A stretch of 64,000 nucleotides of DNA from JAKFYM01 sp964416595 (GTDB lineage: Bacteria; Bdellovibrionota; UBA1018; CAIPTA01), in assembly GCA_964416595.1 (NCBI GenBank), contig CAYQES010000013.1, positions 7,498-71,497 on the forward strand, read 5' to 3'. The notes beneath the pieces are model-generated. The model ran no database searches, was not told where the DNA came from, and worked only from the letters and a program-made list of their open reading frames with translations. Both the position numbers and the translations under genes were made by a program. Shown piece by piece: positions 44,921-53,888 of the stretch (within the stretch, counting starts at the first letter, position 1; the number at the start of each line of letters is the position of its first letter).

Positions 44921-46218
44921 AAGGTTTTTCTTACGAAGTGCCCCCCAGCTTAGAATCAGATCCGGAAATCTTTGCTTCCGTGCAAAGGGAGCTAGCCCGC
45001 CAAGAAGAGGGCTTGGAGCTCATCGCTTCGGAAAATTATGTTTCCTCGGCCGTGATGGCAGCCCAAGGCAGCGTGCTCACCAATAAATACGCCGAGGGCT
45101 ATCCTGGCAAACGCTACTACGGCGGTTGTGTGTATGTAGACGAAGCGGAAAGCCTCGCGATCTCGCGTTTACGCCAATTATTCCGCTGTGATGATGCTTC
45201 TCCTAATCCGTACGCGGCCAACGTTCAGCCCCATTCGGGGGCCCAGGCCAATATGGCGGTTTTTTTGTCTGTGTTGAAACCGGGAGATTCTATTTTGGGA
45301 ATGGATCTCTCCCACGGTGGGCACCTCACTCACGGATCACCCGTGAATTTTTCCGGCAAACTCTTTCACGCTCACCACTATACGGTGGAAAAAGAAAGCG
45401 AGCGCTTGGATTACGAAGCTGTGCGTGCCAAAGCCCAGGAAGTAAAACCGAAAATTCTGATCGCCGGAGCCAGTGCCTATTCCCGCACTTTGGATTTTGC
45501 CCGCTTAGGAAAAATTGCCGAGGAAGTAGGAGCATATTTGATGGTGGATATGGCCCATATCGCGGGCCTTGTGGCTGCGGGTCTCCATCCTTCCCCCATC
45601 CCCCACGCTCACTTTGTAACAAGCACCACACATAAAACTCTGAGAGGCCCCCGGGGTGGAATCATCCTCAGCCGGCCAGAGTTTGCCAAACAGATTAATA
45701 GCGCAGTATTTCCTGGCATGCAGGNNNNNNNNNNCGTGATCGCCGCCAAAGCCGTAGCTTTTGGGGAAGCCTTGCGTCCAGATTTTACCACTTACCAAAA
45801 ACGAGTGGTGGAAAACGCCAAGGTGCTAGCGGAGAGTCTGGGTGGTAAGGGCATTCGCATCATCAGTGGTGGAACGGATAATCACCTGGTGCTCTTAGAC
45901 GTGGGCGCTTCTGGCCTCACGGGAAAAGAAGTGGAAACGGCCTTGGATTCTGTGCACATCACTGTAAATAAAAATACCATACCTTTTGAAACCCGATCGC
46001 CTTTTGTGACAAGCGGCATTCGCCTCGGCACTCCCGCAGTAACCACCCGCGGCTTGGGCACCAAAGAAATAATTGAAGTAGCCACGCATATTGCCAAGGT
46101 TTGTGAGGCCTTGAAATCTCAAAGCGGAGATAAGCGCGAACTACCTGCTGAAATCGCCAAAACAATTGGCAAAGAAGTAAAAGCCTTGTGCGCTAAATTT
46201 CCGTTGTATCGATCTTAA
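44917..46218 (+). CDS. glyA: Serine hydroxymethyltransferase (interrupted by 10-N gap)
   Basis: PLP enzyme that converts serine to glycine and supplies methylene-tetrahydrofolate. The Schiff-base lysine is K240 in S-T-T-H-K-T-L-R-G-P-R-G-G, and V-Q-P-H-S-G-A-Q-A-N and Y-P-G-K-R-Y-Y-G-G are present. Ten N at 45725-45734 fall in F-P-G-M-Q-x-V-I-A-A-K, where the family normally has six residues (G-G-P-L-x-H); the gap allows only four, so the true sequence is probably six bases longer. The gene itself is almost surely intact. It is coupled to rpiB. Confidence 0.94.
   Translation: MKGFSYEVPPSLESDPEIFASVQRELARQEEGLELIASENYVSSAVMAAQGSVLTNKYAEGYPGKRYYGGCVYVDEAESLAISRLRQLFRCDDASPNPYAANVQPHSGAQANMAVFLSVLKPGDSILGMDLSHGGHLTHGSPVNFSGKLFHAHHYTVEKESERLDYEAVRAKAQEVKPKILIAGASAYSRTLDFARLGKIAEEVGAYLMVDMAHIAGLVAAGLHPSPIPHAHFVTSTTHKTLRGPRGGIILSRPEFAKQINSAVFPGMQXXXXVIAAKAVAFGEALRPDFTTYQKRVVENAKVLAESLGGKGIRIISGGTDNHLVLLDVGASGLTGKEVETALDSVHITVNKNTIPFETRSPFVTSGIRLGTPAVTTRGLGTKEIIEVATHIAKVCEALKSQSGDKRELPAEIAKTIGKEVKALCAKFPLYRS
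45725..45734. other. Assembly gap, 10 N
   Basis: Ten N within glyA, a short placeholder. Reading frame is preserved as shown, but comparison with the family suggests six missing bases. Confidence 0.9.
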
Positions 46219-46844
46219 GCGGCCTGGGATTGACCGCCACCCTCGCCCTCGGACGGCGGTTTTTCGTCTTTTGGGACTTCTGAGGCTGCGGCCTCCGCAA
46301 CGGGAGCTTCGGCAGGTGTAGCAGCAGGTGCTTCAGCTACGGCAGGAGTGGGTGCAGCCGCAGCTTCCGCAACGGGAGCAGGGGTTGTCGTAGAAGCAGC
46401 GGCCATATTGGCTCGCATGCTTTCCAAGGGATCCATATTCACCTTTTTGAGGAAATCTAAGAGCGCCGTGCGCTGCACTTCATTTTCAAACACAAACTGC
46501 ATGCCGGAGCGGAAAGCAAAACCTGAAGTAGGCAAGCCCGACTGAATGGGAACAGACCAAGCCACGATACCTTTGATTTTTAGGGTGCGCGGCTCCGTTA
46601 CACACAATTCCACAGTGCTGCCTTTAATCAGTAATTCTTGGGTAAACACACCGGCGCCAGTTTCCGAAAGATCCAAGAGCCCCATGGAGGCTTCCACAGC
46701 GCGATTTTTTTTCAGCACCATCAGCTGCACATGCACCCGCTGAAAACTTAGTTTGATACGTTTATTGGTACGCTCGGGCTGCTTTACATTCAGCAGATGG
46801 CAGGTGCTTTTTCCGCCAATACTGGATTTTTTATTTTCGGCCAC
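46215..46844 (-). CDS. PilZ-domain protein with Ala/Pro-rich tail
   Basis: Cytoplasmic protein of 209 aa. The PilZ domain spans about residues 20-135 with R-T-N-K-R (RxxxR) and D-L-S-E-T-G (DxSxxG), so it should bind c-di-GMP. About residues 145-209 are a low-complexity tail rich in Ala, Pro and Glu (repeats of A-P-V-A-E-A), probably flexible. Its stop codon overlaps the convergent glyA stop in a shared TTAA. Confidence 0.8.
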   Translation of the reverse strand: MAENKKSSIGGKSTCHLLNVKQPERTNKRIKLSFQRVHVQLMVLKKNRAVEASMGLLDLSETGAGVFTQELLIKGSTVELCVTEPRTLKIKGIVAWSVPIQSGLPTSGFAFRSGMQFVFENEVQRTALLDFLKKVNMDPLESMRANMAAASTTTPAPVAEAAAAPTPAVAEAPAATPAEAPVAEAAASEVPKDEKPPSEGEGGGQSQAA

Positions 46845-46941
46845 AGCTCACCTTCCCTATCCCTATGTATCGGTATTTTTTGCCATTGCCTTGAAAAAAT
46901 TGGGCTTTGGCTTTCGGAGAATGCTAGACTTAGGCAAAAGC

Positions 46942-46967
46942 ATTGGAAAACTTAATATATTTCCAAT
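46942..46967 (+). promoter_or_regulatory. Inverted repeat and possible promoter upstream of nrdR
   Basis: ATTGGAAA (46942-46949) and TTTCCAAT (46960-46967) form a perfect 8-base inverted repeat with a 10-base A/T-rich spacer. TTGGAA and AATACT at suitable spacing could be -35 and -10 elements overlapping it, making it a candidate operator 29 bases before nrdR. It does not match the NrdR box. Confidence 0.4.
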
Positions 46968-46995
46968 ACTTAGGAAGTATCAGGGAGAATGCGCG

Positions 46996-47472
46996 ATGAA
47001 GTGCCCATTCTGTGGTGAGCCGGAAAACAAGGTAGTCGACTCACGAATTAGCCAGCAAGGCGATATTACGCGCCGCAGAAGAGAATGCGTAAAATGCAAT
47101 TCCCGCTTTACCACCTACGAACGAGTGGAAGAGCTTATGCCCCTAGTAGTGAAAAAAGATGGGCGCAGGGAAGAGTTCGATCGGGAAAAAGTATTGCTCG
47201 GGATCCGGATTGCCTGTCGTAAACGCCCCTTTGCGGCCACAGATTTTGAAACCATGGCCAGGGAAGTGGAATTAAAGATCCAGGCCCTAGGAACCCGGGA
47301 GCTGCTTTCCCAAGAGATTGGTCGTTATGTGATGGAAACCTTGCGCAAGCGGGACAAGGTGGCCTATATCCGTTTTGCCTCTGTATATCGGGAATTCAAG
47401 GATGTGGAAGAATTCCTCACTGAATTGCAGAAAGAAAGCTTGTCCAACGAGGCGGAACGGCTTCCTTCTTAG
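46996..47472 (+). CDS. nrdR: Transcriptional repressor NrdR
   Basis: Represses ribonucleotide reductase genes in response to ATP and dATP. From ATG 46996 (158 aa, AGGGAG upstream) it has the zinc ribbon M-K-C-P-F-C ... C-V-K-C and the ATP-cone beginning V-V-K-K-D-G-R-R-E-E-F-D-R. The frame is open upstream to 46753, but that part is not conserved. It precedes nusB by seven bases, a common pairing. Confidence 0.95.
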   Translation: MKCPFCGEPENKVVDSRISQQGDITRRRRECVKCNSRFTTYERVEELMPLVVKKDGRREEFDREKVLLGIRIACRKRPFAATDFETMAREVELKIQALGTRELLSQEIGRYVMETLRKRDKVAYIRFASVYREFKDVEEFLTELQKESLSNEAERLPS

Positions 47473-47479
47473 GAAAAAC

Positions 47480-47920
47480 ATGCGTCGCAGGAAATCCCGT
47501 GAAATCGCCCTACAGATCCTATTTTCTTTGGAAAATCAGGAGCGCCCCTTAAGCGAAAACCGCTTGGAAAATGCTATCCAATCCTATTTGCAAAACTTTG
47601 CCTCGAGCCAACACGAAGAAATCACAGACGTGCCCTACTTACAACGGCTCTTGGCGGGCGTGTTAACAAATGTGGAGGCCCTGGATAAAGACTTAGAAAA
47701 ACATAGCGAGCATTGGAAGCTGTACCGCATGACCAAGATTGACCGCAATATCCTGCGCATTGGTGCCCACGAACTGCAGAGCTTTTTTGATATCCCTCCC
47801 AAAGTAACAATCGACGAATGCGTGGAGCTAGCCAAAAGATTCAGTAGCGAAGATTCCTCCGCCTTTGTAAACGGCATTCTCGATAATGTACGCAAAGTTT
47901 TGGGGCGGGAGGAAACGTGA
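47480..47920 (+). CDS. nusB: Transcription antitermination factor NusB
   Basis: Helical protein of 146 aa that binds boxA RNA with S10 in rRNA antitermination. It begins M-R-R-R-K-S-R-E-I-A-L-Q-I-L-F-S and has the conserved D-R-N-I-L-R-I-G-A-H-E-L and F-V-N-G-I-L-D-N-V. ATG 47480 has TTAGGAAAAAC upstream. Its stop overlaps the following gene. Confidence 0.93.
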   Translation: MRRRKSREIALQILFSLENQERPLSENRLENAIQSYLQNFASSQHEEITDVPYLQRLLAGVLTNVEALDKDLEKHSEHWKLYRMTKIDRNILRIGAHELQSFFDIPPKVTIDECVELAKRFSSEDSSAFVNGILDNVRKVLGREET

Positions 47921-48342
47921 GTATGCTCGATAGCATTCAAAAAAAATCTTGGAACGCCTCTTTACGCACTTGTTCTTCGCCCTGGATTGCTTTTGGTGTA
48001 GACGAGAAAAAAGGCAATTCCAATGCGGATCGCCTGGCGGGCATGGCAGGATTAATTGATTGGCACCTACACGGCCAAGTGTCTACCTTGGTTTCCCGTA
48101 AAGTTTTTAGCCAAGAAGAATTTTGCCTCTTTCCTAGTGTGGATCGAAAAAACACCTTCCTCCTCTACCATTTCGCCGCAGACGCCGATGCAAAATCCTT
48201 CCTCTCACAGCTCAAGCTCTTGAATGTGAAGGAAATTTGCTTGGCAGAAACAACATTTCCCGAAGACTTTTTGCACAAAGTGAAGCAGACTTTAAAGAAA
48301 GAAGGCATACGTTGCACAAAGTTGGAGCCCGAATCTCTATGA
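47917..48342 (+). CDS. Protein resembling the N-terminal domain of M17 aminopeptidases
   Basis: Protein of 141 aa overlapping nusB by four bases (GTG start; ATG two codons later is an alternative). The segment A-D-R-L-A-G-M-A-G-L-I-D-W-H-L-H-G-Q-V-S resembles the small macro-like domain that precedes leucyl aminopeptidase catalytic domains and occurs alone in deltaproteobacteria-like genomes. No metal site is present, so it is probably not a peptidase. The following gene overlaps its stop. Confidence 0.55.
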   Translation: MSMLDSIQKKSWNASLRTCSSPWIAFGVDEKKGNSNADRLAGMAGLIDWHLHGQVSTLVSRKVFSQEEFCLFPSVDRKNTFLLYHFAADADAKSFLSQLKLLNVKEICLAETTFPEDFLHKVKQTLKKEGIRCTKLEPESL

Positions 48343-48638
48343 GCATTGCCGAGCAGGCGCTTTTCTTACTCGATCTCGTTCCTAATAGTAACCACCGTAA
48401 AAAAATGGAAAATTTCCCAAGCCTTGATCTCCTCGTGCAATCTTCTTTGCAAGGCACTCCTATTCCCGAAAACATCGCGCCTACTCCTGGGGAAAGTTAT
48501 ACAGTAGCTGGGCGCTTGGGACGCGCCAATTACGAAGAATACGCTAAAGCCGAAGCTTTACTGCATGCTTTAAAGCAAATGAGAGCGAGAAATGTCGCAA
48601 AACCCCCGAACACCACCCGAGTCCTCCGCGGGATTTGA
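48339..48638 (+). CDS. Small protein of unknown function
   Basis: Protein of 99 aa whose ATG overlaps the preceding stop (ATGA). It begins with a helical stretch (M-S-I-A-E-Q-A-L-F-L-L-D-L-V-P) and ends basic. The next gene starts 47 bases before its end in another frame, so three genes are tightly overlapped here. I do not recognise a family; coupling supports it being real. Confidence 0.55.
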   Translation: MSIAEQALFLLDLVPNSNHRKKMENFPSLDLLVQSSLQGTPIPENIAPTPGESYTVAGRLGRANYEEYAKAEALLHALKQMRARNVAKPPNTTRVLRGI

Positions 48639-49464
48639 TTTACCGCGCTTCACGGATCGCCTGCCCGATCTCGTGCAGATCTTGCGGCAATCGGGCCGAG
48701 ATCTAGAAGCAGCCCCAAGCCAACAAACGTATTTGCCCTATTGGGAAGATGTGTATTCGGTAGCCCACAATCTAAAAGGCGTGCTTAAAATCCTACCTTG
48801 CCCGCCCGCGATCGATGCATTCATCGTGGCTTTTTGTGAAGTGCTAGTACTAGGTTTGGCGGGTGATTTTGTTTGCCGAAAAAATAAAGAAGCCGGCCGT
48901 TTTTTTAACGATTTATCCAAAACCCAAGCTTTCCCACAACCAAAAAAACAAAAAAAAGAAAAAAATATGCCACCAATAAAAACCATAAAAGCCCAAAAAA
49001 AAAAANNNNNNNNNNCCGATTTAGCCAACACCCTGGATTGCCCAGATCCAACAGAACTAGAAAATGAAAATCTTCTGCCTCCATTACAAGCCTTACAAGC
49101 GCTCTATACAAAAGACGTGAGCCACGAAGCACGGATCCAAGAAGTGCCTACCCATCTTTTTTATGTGAATGAATTTGTTTCGAAAAAAGCCCGGGAAATT
49201 AGTTTGCTCTCTTTAAGCCACTGTGTGGTGGAAGATGAAATCCTTTTAGACGAAGTGCCCCTCTGGCGCACGCAATTAAACGACGCCCTTCTTTGGCAAG
49301 AGTTTGGCCGGGGCTTGGTGGTGAATTTTTTGCCGTTTTTATCGTCGGAAGGAAGCCGGCATTTGAAAGTGTGGGCCTGGGTGGCAGCGGCCACTCATTC
49401 TCGGGCAGCCTTGAAACAAAGAATCAAAGAAGTGATGCCAAAAGTAGTGATCACAAAATTATAG
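48592..49464 (+). CDS. Protein with HPt-like segment, unknown function (contains 10-N gap)
   Basis: Protein of about 290 aa. Residues of about 20-110 look like a helical bundle with A-H-N-L-K-G at H59, the pattern of phosphoryl-accepting HPt domains. A Lys-rich linker (P-K-K-Q-K-K-E-K) leads to an assembly gap at 49006-49015 directly after an 11-A run, where the frame is uncertain. The C-terminal half (about 150-290) has no family I recognise. It overlaps the convergent polA gene by six bases. A signalling role is inference from the one motif. Confidence 0.5.
   Translation: MSQNPRTPPESSAGFDLPRFTDRLPDLVQILRQSGRDLEAAPSQQTYLPYWEDVYSVAHNLKGVLKILPCPPAIDAFIVAFCEVLVLGLAGDFVCRKNKEAGRFFNDLSKTQAFPQPKKQKKEKNMPPIKTIKAQKKKXXXXDLANTLDCPDPTELENENLLPPLQALQALYTKDVSHEARIQEVPTHLFYVNEFVSKKAREISLLSLSHCVVEDEILLDEVPLWRTQLNDALLWQEFGRGLVVNFLPFLSSEGSRHLKVWAWVAAATHSRAALKQRIKEVMPKVVITKL
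49006..49015. other. Assembly gap, 10 N
   Basis: Ten N after a run of eleven A inside a lysine-rich coding segment. Homopolymer trouble probably broke the assembly, so the frame across it is not certain. Confidence 0.9.
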
Positions 49465-52248
49465 CGCCAGCCAATTCTCAGCCACGCCCGTATCCACCAT
49501 TAGTGGAACATGAATCTTTCCTTCCCCCGCAGACTCCATATGTAGTTTTACGAGCGGCATTACTTCTTCTATTTCTTCTTGGGGAACTTCCAACACCAAT
49601 TCATCGTGCACCTGCATAATCAGGCGAGACTTAAATTTCTTGTCTCGTAGAGCGGCAAATAAACGAATCATCGCAATTTTCACCAAATCCGCAGCAGTGC
49701 CTTGGAGTGGAGTGTTCACGGCCATGCGCTCAGCCATAGCTAGTATCATTTTATTTTTAGAATGAATGCCTTCAATCGGGCGCCTGCGGCCAAATAAAGT
49801 TTCGGCGTAGCCAACTTTTTTCGCATCCTCTACCAATGAATCCAAAAAGCCACGAATCGTAGGATACTGGGCGAAGTAGCGCTTGATAATTTCGGCGGCC
49901 TCTCCTCGGGAAATGCCCAATTCTTCCGCTAAAGAAAAGGCGCTTTTGCCATAAATCAAACCAAAGTTGATGGCTTTGGCCTTACGGCGTTGGTCTTCAT
50001 TCACCTCTTTTAAAGGAGTGGAAAAAAGTTGGGAAGCCGTGAGGGAGTGCACGTCTTGTTTTTCCTGGAAGGCTTTCGTGAGCAAGGCATCTCCGCTCAT
50101 GGAAGCTAAAATACGTAATTCAATCTGACTATAATCGGCGCCGAGTAACACCCGGCCCGGGCGCGCCACAAAGGCTTGCCGCACCAATTTTCCGCTCGGT
50201 GTGCGAATGGGAATATTTTGCAAATTAGGATCGGAGCTAGAAAGGCGGCCCGTGGCAGCTACGGTTTGATTGAAGGAAGCGTGCACGCGCTGGGTATGAG
50301 GATCCACCAGGGCGGGCAATACATCCACATAGGTGCTCTTTAATTTGGAAAGTTCGCGGTGCTCTAAAATCAAGGCGGGCAATTCGTGCAAGTGACTAAG
50401 TTTTTCTAAAACTTCCACATCGGTAGAAAATCCGGTTTTTGTTTTTTTGTAGGTAGGAAGCTTTAAATCCTCAAAGAGGATTTTTTGTAATTGTTTGGGA
50501 CTACTAAGATTAAATTCACCGCCAGCTAATTCATGGGCTCTTTTTTCTAGAGAACCAAGCTCTTTAGAAAATTCTTGGGAAACTTTATTTAAATGTTCTG
50601 AATCTATAGAAACGCCTTCCCATTCCATATCTGCCAGCACCGGTACCAAGGGCATATCGATTTCTTTAAAAACCTTTTCTAGGCTAGGAACCTTTTCTAA
50701 ACGATTCGCAAGGCATTCGACCAACAAATAGGCCACGTGGGCATCCTCGGCAGCATACTCACCAGCTTTATCCAAAGGCACATGGGCAAAAGGAATCTGG
50801 TTTTTGCCTTCGCCGCAAAGCTCTTCGAAGGAAATATTTTTATGGTTGAGGTGCTTTAGGGCCAAAAGATCTAAACCGTGGCGGGCTTCAGGTTCCAAAA
50901 TATAAGAAGCGATCATGGAATCAAAAACCACTTGGCTGGGCTCGACCTCTATTCCTGCGCCCCGGAGAATATTGAGGTCGAATTTTAGGTTTTGCCCAGC
51001 GATCGGCCGCCCTTTTAAAAATTGTTTTAATAGCGCCAACGCCTCACTGGCCACACATTGCTGAGCATGGAGCGCACCTGACTCGGGATCTTGGTGATGT
51101 AAGGGCACATAGTAAGCAGTGGCCGTATCGCCCGCGAAAGAAAACCCCACAATTTTGGCCGCACGGATGTGGAGGCTCGTGGTTTCCGTATCGATCACTA
51201 CTAGTTTTCCGGCAGGGATAGATTGGAAAGCCCGCTGTAATTCCTCCTTGGAGTGGATCACGATATATTGTTTTTTCTTAGTAGCCACAAGATTAGCTGG
51301 ATCCACAGGAGCTAGAGGTGCGGGAGTATCTATTGTAGCGGCAGTAATTCCAGCGCCACTGGGCATCTGCCAAGAACGCATGCGCTTTTCTAGGGCGTGA
51401 AACTCTAATTCTTGCAGCAAAGAAAAAAAGTCGTCTCCCGCTTTGGGCACGCAACGCAAAGAGTGCCAATCGGTTTCCAGCGGCATATCGCGAACCACGG
51501 TGGCGAGTTTTTTGGAAAGGAGCGCCAGCTCCCGGCTTTCTTCCAATTGTTTGCGCTGGCCCTCTTTTTTGATTGCGGAAATATTTTCGTAAATACCCTC
51601 GAGGGAGCCAAATTGCTCTAGAAGCCCCACGGCGCCTTTGGGCCCAATGCCTTTTACGCCCGGAATATTATCGGAGCTATCCCCCACGATGCCGAGGTAA
51701 TCGGCCACGAGTTCCGGTGGCACACCGAGTTTTTCTTTTACCTCAGGAGCCGTGTATTTTTGCTCCTTCATGGTGTCATAGAGATAAATATTTTTGTTCA
51801 CGAGCTGCATGAGATCCTTATCGCTCGAAACAATGCAGACTTCCGCGTGCTCCTCAGAAAGATGGGCCGCCCGCTCGGCCAAGGTGGCAATCACATCGTC
51901 CGCCTCGAAACCCGGCTTTTCAAACGCTGGTAGGCCTAAGGTTTCCACAAATTTTTTGATGTAAGGGATTTGCGGTACCAAATCTTCCGGCATGGCACTG
52001 CGGTTGGCTTTGTAGTCCGTAAACATTTCTTTACGAAAACTGGGATGTTTGGTGTCGTACACCACGGCAATGTGGGTAGGACGCATTTCCTCCAGCACCT
52101 TTAAGATCATGTTGGCAAAACCAAAGGTGGCATTAGTGGGTAGGCCAGCCCGATTGCTCAAGGGGCGAACGGCGTAAAAAGCCCGGAAAATAAAAGAGGA
52201 TGCGTCAATTAGACAAAATAAAGGGCGCTGGGGAGATGCCATTTCCAT
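49459..52248 (-). CDS. polA: DNA polymerase I
   Basis: Repair and Okazaki-fragment polymerase of 929 aa. In order: 5'-3' exonuclease (L-I-D-A-S-S-F-I-F-R-A-F-Y-A, G-D-S-S-D-N-I-P-G-V), 3'-5' exonuclease with V-V-I-D-T-E-T-T-S-L (Asp/Glu present, so proofreading is likely active), and family-A polymerase with L-G-A-D-Y-S-Q-I-E-L-R, the O-helix K-A-I-N-F-G-L-I-Y-G and V-H-D-E-L. All three activities look intact. Confidence 0.96.
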   Translation of the reverse strand: MEMASPQRPLFCLIDASSFIFRAFYAVRPLSNRAGLPTNATFGFANMILKVLEEMRPTHIAVVYDTKHPSFRKEMFTDYKANRSAMPEDLVPQIPYIKKFVETLGLPAFEKPGFEADDVIATLAERAAHLSEEHAEVCIVSSDKDLMQLVNKNIYLYDTMKEQKYTAPEVKEKLGVPPELVADYLGIVGDSSDNIPGVKGIGPKGAVGLLEQFGSLEGIYENISAIKKEGQRKQLEESRELALLSKKLATVVRDMPLETDWHSLRCVPKAGDDFFSLLQELEFHALEKRMRSWQMPSGAGITAATIDTPAPLAPVDPANLVATKKKQYIVIHSKEELQRAFQSIPAGKLVVIDTETTSLHIRAAKIVGFSFAGDTATAYYVPLHHQDPESGALHAQQCVASEALALLKQFLKGRPIAGQNLKFDLNILRGAGIEVEPSQVVFDSMIASYILEPEARHGLDLLALKHLNHKNISFEELCGEGKNQIPFAHVPLDKAGEYAAEDAHVAYLLVECLANRLEKVPSLEKVFKEIDMPLVPVLADMEWEGVSIDSEHLNKVSQEFSKELGSLEKRAHELAGGEFNLSSPKQLQKILFEDLKLPTYKKTKTGFSTDVEVLEKLSHLHELPALILEHRELSKLKSTYVDVLPALVDPHTQRVHASFNQTVAATGRLSSSDPNLQNIPIRTPSGKLVRQAFVARPGRVLLGADYSQIELRILASMSGDALLTKAFQEKQDVHSLTASQLFSTPLKEVNEDQRRKAKAINFGLIYGKSAFSLAEELGISRGEAAEIIKRYFAQYPTIRGFLDSLVEDAKKVGYAETLFGRRRPIEGIHSKNKMILAMAERMAVNTPLQGTAADLVKIAMIRLFAALRDKKFKSRLIMQVHDELVLEVPQEEIEEVMPLVKLHMESAGEGKIHVPLMVDTGVAENWLAL

Positions 52249-52287
52249 GGCTTACTCCAAAGCGCCCAAAATCTCTAGGAACTAAAA

Positions 52288-52590
52288 CTAGTTCTTTTCT
52301 GCTGCTGCAAATGCTTCAGCGGAAGAAGGAGCGATCGCAGAAATTTCCGCATCGTTGCCCCAAACGGATTGAGAAGGAACCACTTCGGCTACTACCGGAG
52401 CGGATCCAAAAAACATGGTAAGCAACTTCTGATACGCATTTTTTGGTGCGTACATGCCCAATTCCCATTCACTAATCGTTTGCTGCCGGCAACCGAGGCC
52501 CTCAGCCAACTCAGCTTGTGTCAGGTTGCGCGCTTTCCTAGCGCGTCTGATGGTTTCTGCGTCCCATGGTCCTAATTTCTCTGCACTCAT
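52288..52590 (-). CDS. XRE-type helix-turn-helix protein
   Basis: DNA-binding protein of 100 aa. The XRE helix-turn-helix is at about residues 12-62 (L-T-Q-A-E-L-A-E-G-L-G-C-R-Q-Q-T-I-S-E-W-E-L-G). The last 35 residues are an Ala/Ser/Glu-rich tail without fold. AAGGAGCAAAAAAG precedes the start. It lies 39 bases upstream of polA on the same strand. The regulated genes are unknown. Confidence 0.8.
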   Translation of the reverse strand: MSAEKLGPWDAETIRRARKARNLTQAELAEGLGCRQQTISEWELGMYAPKNAYQKLLTMFFGSAPVVAEVVPSQSVWGNDAEISAIAPSSAEAFAAAEKN

Positions 52591-52721
52591 CTTTTTTGCT
52601 CCTTCCTTGAAGCGTTAAACGTTGAACTTAAACTTTTACACTCTATTGCTCTGCTGAAATCCTTCCCCCATCTCTCTCGAAAAATTGTATCGGGAAAGCA
52701 TTTCAACAGAGCAACACTCTT

Positions 52722-53156
52722 CTAGGTTTCGCTGAGCTCGCTCACTTTCGTGTCAGCCATAGTGTCCCCTAAACGAGCTTGTTGATCTAATCTTGTCATG
52801 AGGTAGAGCTCGATGGCAAGTATCGGAATTCCAATCACAATCCACAAAACCCATCCGACTAAGGGCACCATAAAAAAAAGAACGGGGATAGCCACCGTGG
52901 AATTGCGGATAATGGAATCTTTAAAATCCGCCGGGCCACCTGTTTCCGTGTTAATCACCTGGAGGCCCACTATTCTTTTGCCCAAACTACGGCCCCGATT
53001 AAATCCGTCGCATACTAAAATATAAAGAAAGGCGGCCAAGGCACCCGCCGGGTAGAGCGGTAAACTCACCAAGGCAATCATAATGATCAAATCAATGGCT
53101 TTGGCGATTAGGCGATTCAAAAAAAGAGGATGGGTAGGCAGTAAGAATTTTTTCAT
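52722..53156 (-). CDS. RDD family membrane protein
   Basis: Inner-membrane protein of 144 aa with three hydrophobic segments and the RDD pattern (R-L-I-A-K-A-I-D near the start, G-R-S-L-G-K-R-I-V-G-L-Q-V, R-N-S-T-V). The name-giving Arg-Asp-Asp is not fully present. The ATG overlaps the gmhA stop (ATGA), so the two are co-translated. The function of RDD proteins is mostly unclear; some act in ion transport. Confidence 0.8.
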   Translation of the reverse strand: MKKFLLPTHPLFLNRLIAKAIDLIIMIALVSLPLYPAGALAAFLYILVCDGFNRGRSLGKRIVGLQVINTETGGPADFKDSIIRNSTVAIPVLFFMVPLVGWVLWIVIGIPILAIELYLMTRLDQQARLGDTMADTKVSELSET

Positions 53157-53758
53157 GAATCCTGCTGTAAGAAATATTCGTCCATGAGGCCCACTAATAA
53201 ATGGATCACTTGAATGTGCACTTCCTGGATGGCCGCAGAAGTTTTTCCTAAGGCCACATTCAAATGCATATGGGCCATGGCCCCCAAGGGTCCGCCGTTA
53301 CCGCCCGTAAGGGCAACAATTTTTAAGCCCTGTGCTTTAGCGGCTTCTGCGGCTTTTAATACGTTGGGAGATTTGCCACTCGTAGAAAGGGCAAAAAATA
53401 GATCCCCCTTTTTGCCAAAGGCTTGCACAGAGCGGGCAAACACTTGGTCATAGCCATAATCGTTGCCAATCGCTGTGAGCGCGGAAACATCCCCGGGGAT
53501 AGCAATTGCGGGTAACGGGCGGCGCTCTTTTAGAAAGCGGCCAATCATTTCTCCAGAAAAGTGCAAGGAATCGGAAGCGGAGCCCCCATTGCCACAAATA
53601 AGTAGCTTGCCACCAGCGTCGATGCACTCGCCCATCCACCGGGCTGCTTCCACCACATCCTTACTTTGCCGGCGAAAAAAATCTTCGCGCACTGAGGCGC
53701 TCGTCTGTAATTGGCTCTCGAGGCGTTCTAAGGCTTTTTGGGAGTTGCTATTGCTCAT
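53153..53758 (-). CDS. gmhA: Sedoheptulose-7-phosphate isomerase-like SIS protein
   Basis: Protein of 201 aa with a SIS fold: C-G-N-G-G-S-A-S-D-S-L-H-F-S-G-E and L-S-T-S-G-K-S-P-N-V, and E-V-H-I-Q-V-I-H-L at the C-terminus carrying the metal-binding histidine. It makes the heptose precursor for LPS core. DiaA-like proteins are close relatives, but the metal residues favour GmhA. Confidence 0.85.
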   Translation of the reverse strand: MSNSNSQKALERLESQLQTSASVREDFFRRQSKDVVEAARWMGECIDAGGKLLICGNGGSASDSLHFSGEMIGRFLKERRPLPAIAIPGDVSALTAIGNDYGYDQVFARSVQAFGKKGDLFFALSTSGKSPNVLKAAEAAKAQGLKIVALTGGNGGPLGAMAHMHLNVALGKTSAAIQEVHIQVIHLLVGLMDEYFLQQDS

Positions 53759-53819
53759 TTTTGTACCATTTTGCCACTAGTCCCCTCATTGCCGCAATGC
53801 GCGAACCAACCGGCACTCA

Positions 53820-53848
53820 TTTACCTCTTCTATCCACTAAGGTATACT
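53820..53848 (+). promoter_or_regulatory. Sigma-70-like promoter before trxA
   Basis: TTTACC (53820-53825), a 17-base spacer and TATACT (53843-53848), 41 bases upstream of the thioredoxin start. Confidence 0.5.
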
Positions 53849-53888
53849 CAAGAATTAGCGATAAACCCGCGAAAAAGGAAGAGAAACC

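Noticed and set aside
49006..49015. Frameshift in the HPt-like gene
   Set aside because: The frame is open across the N run as given and the break coincides with an assembly gap after a poly-A run, so no biological lesion can be claimed.
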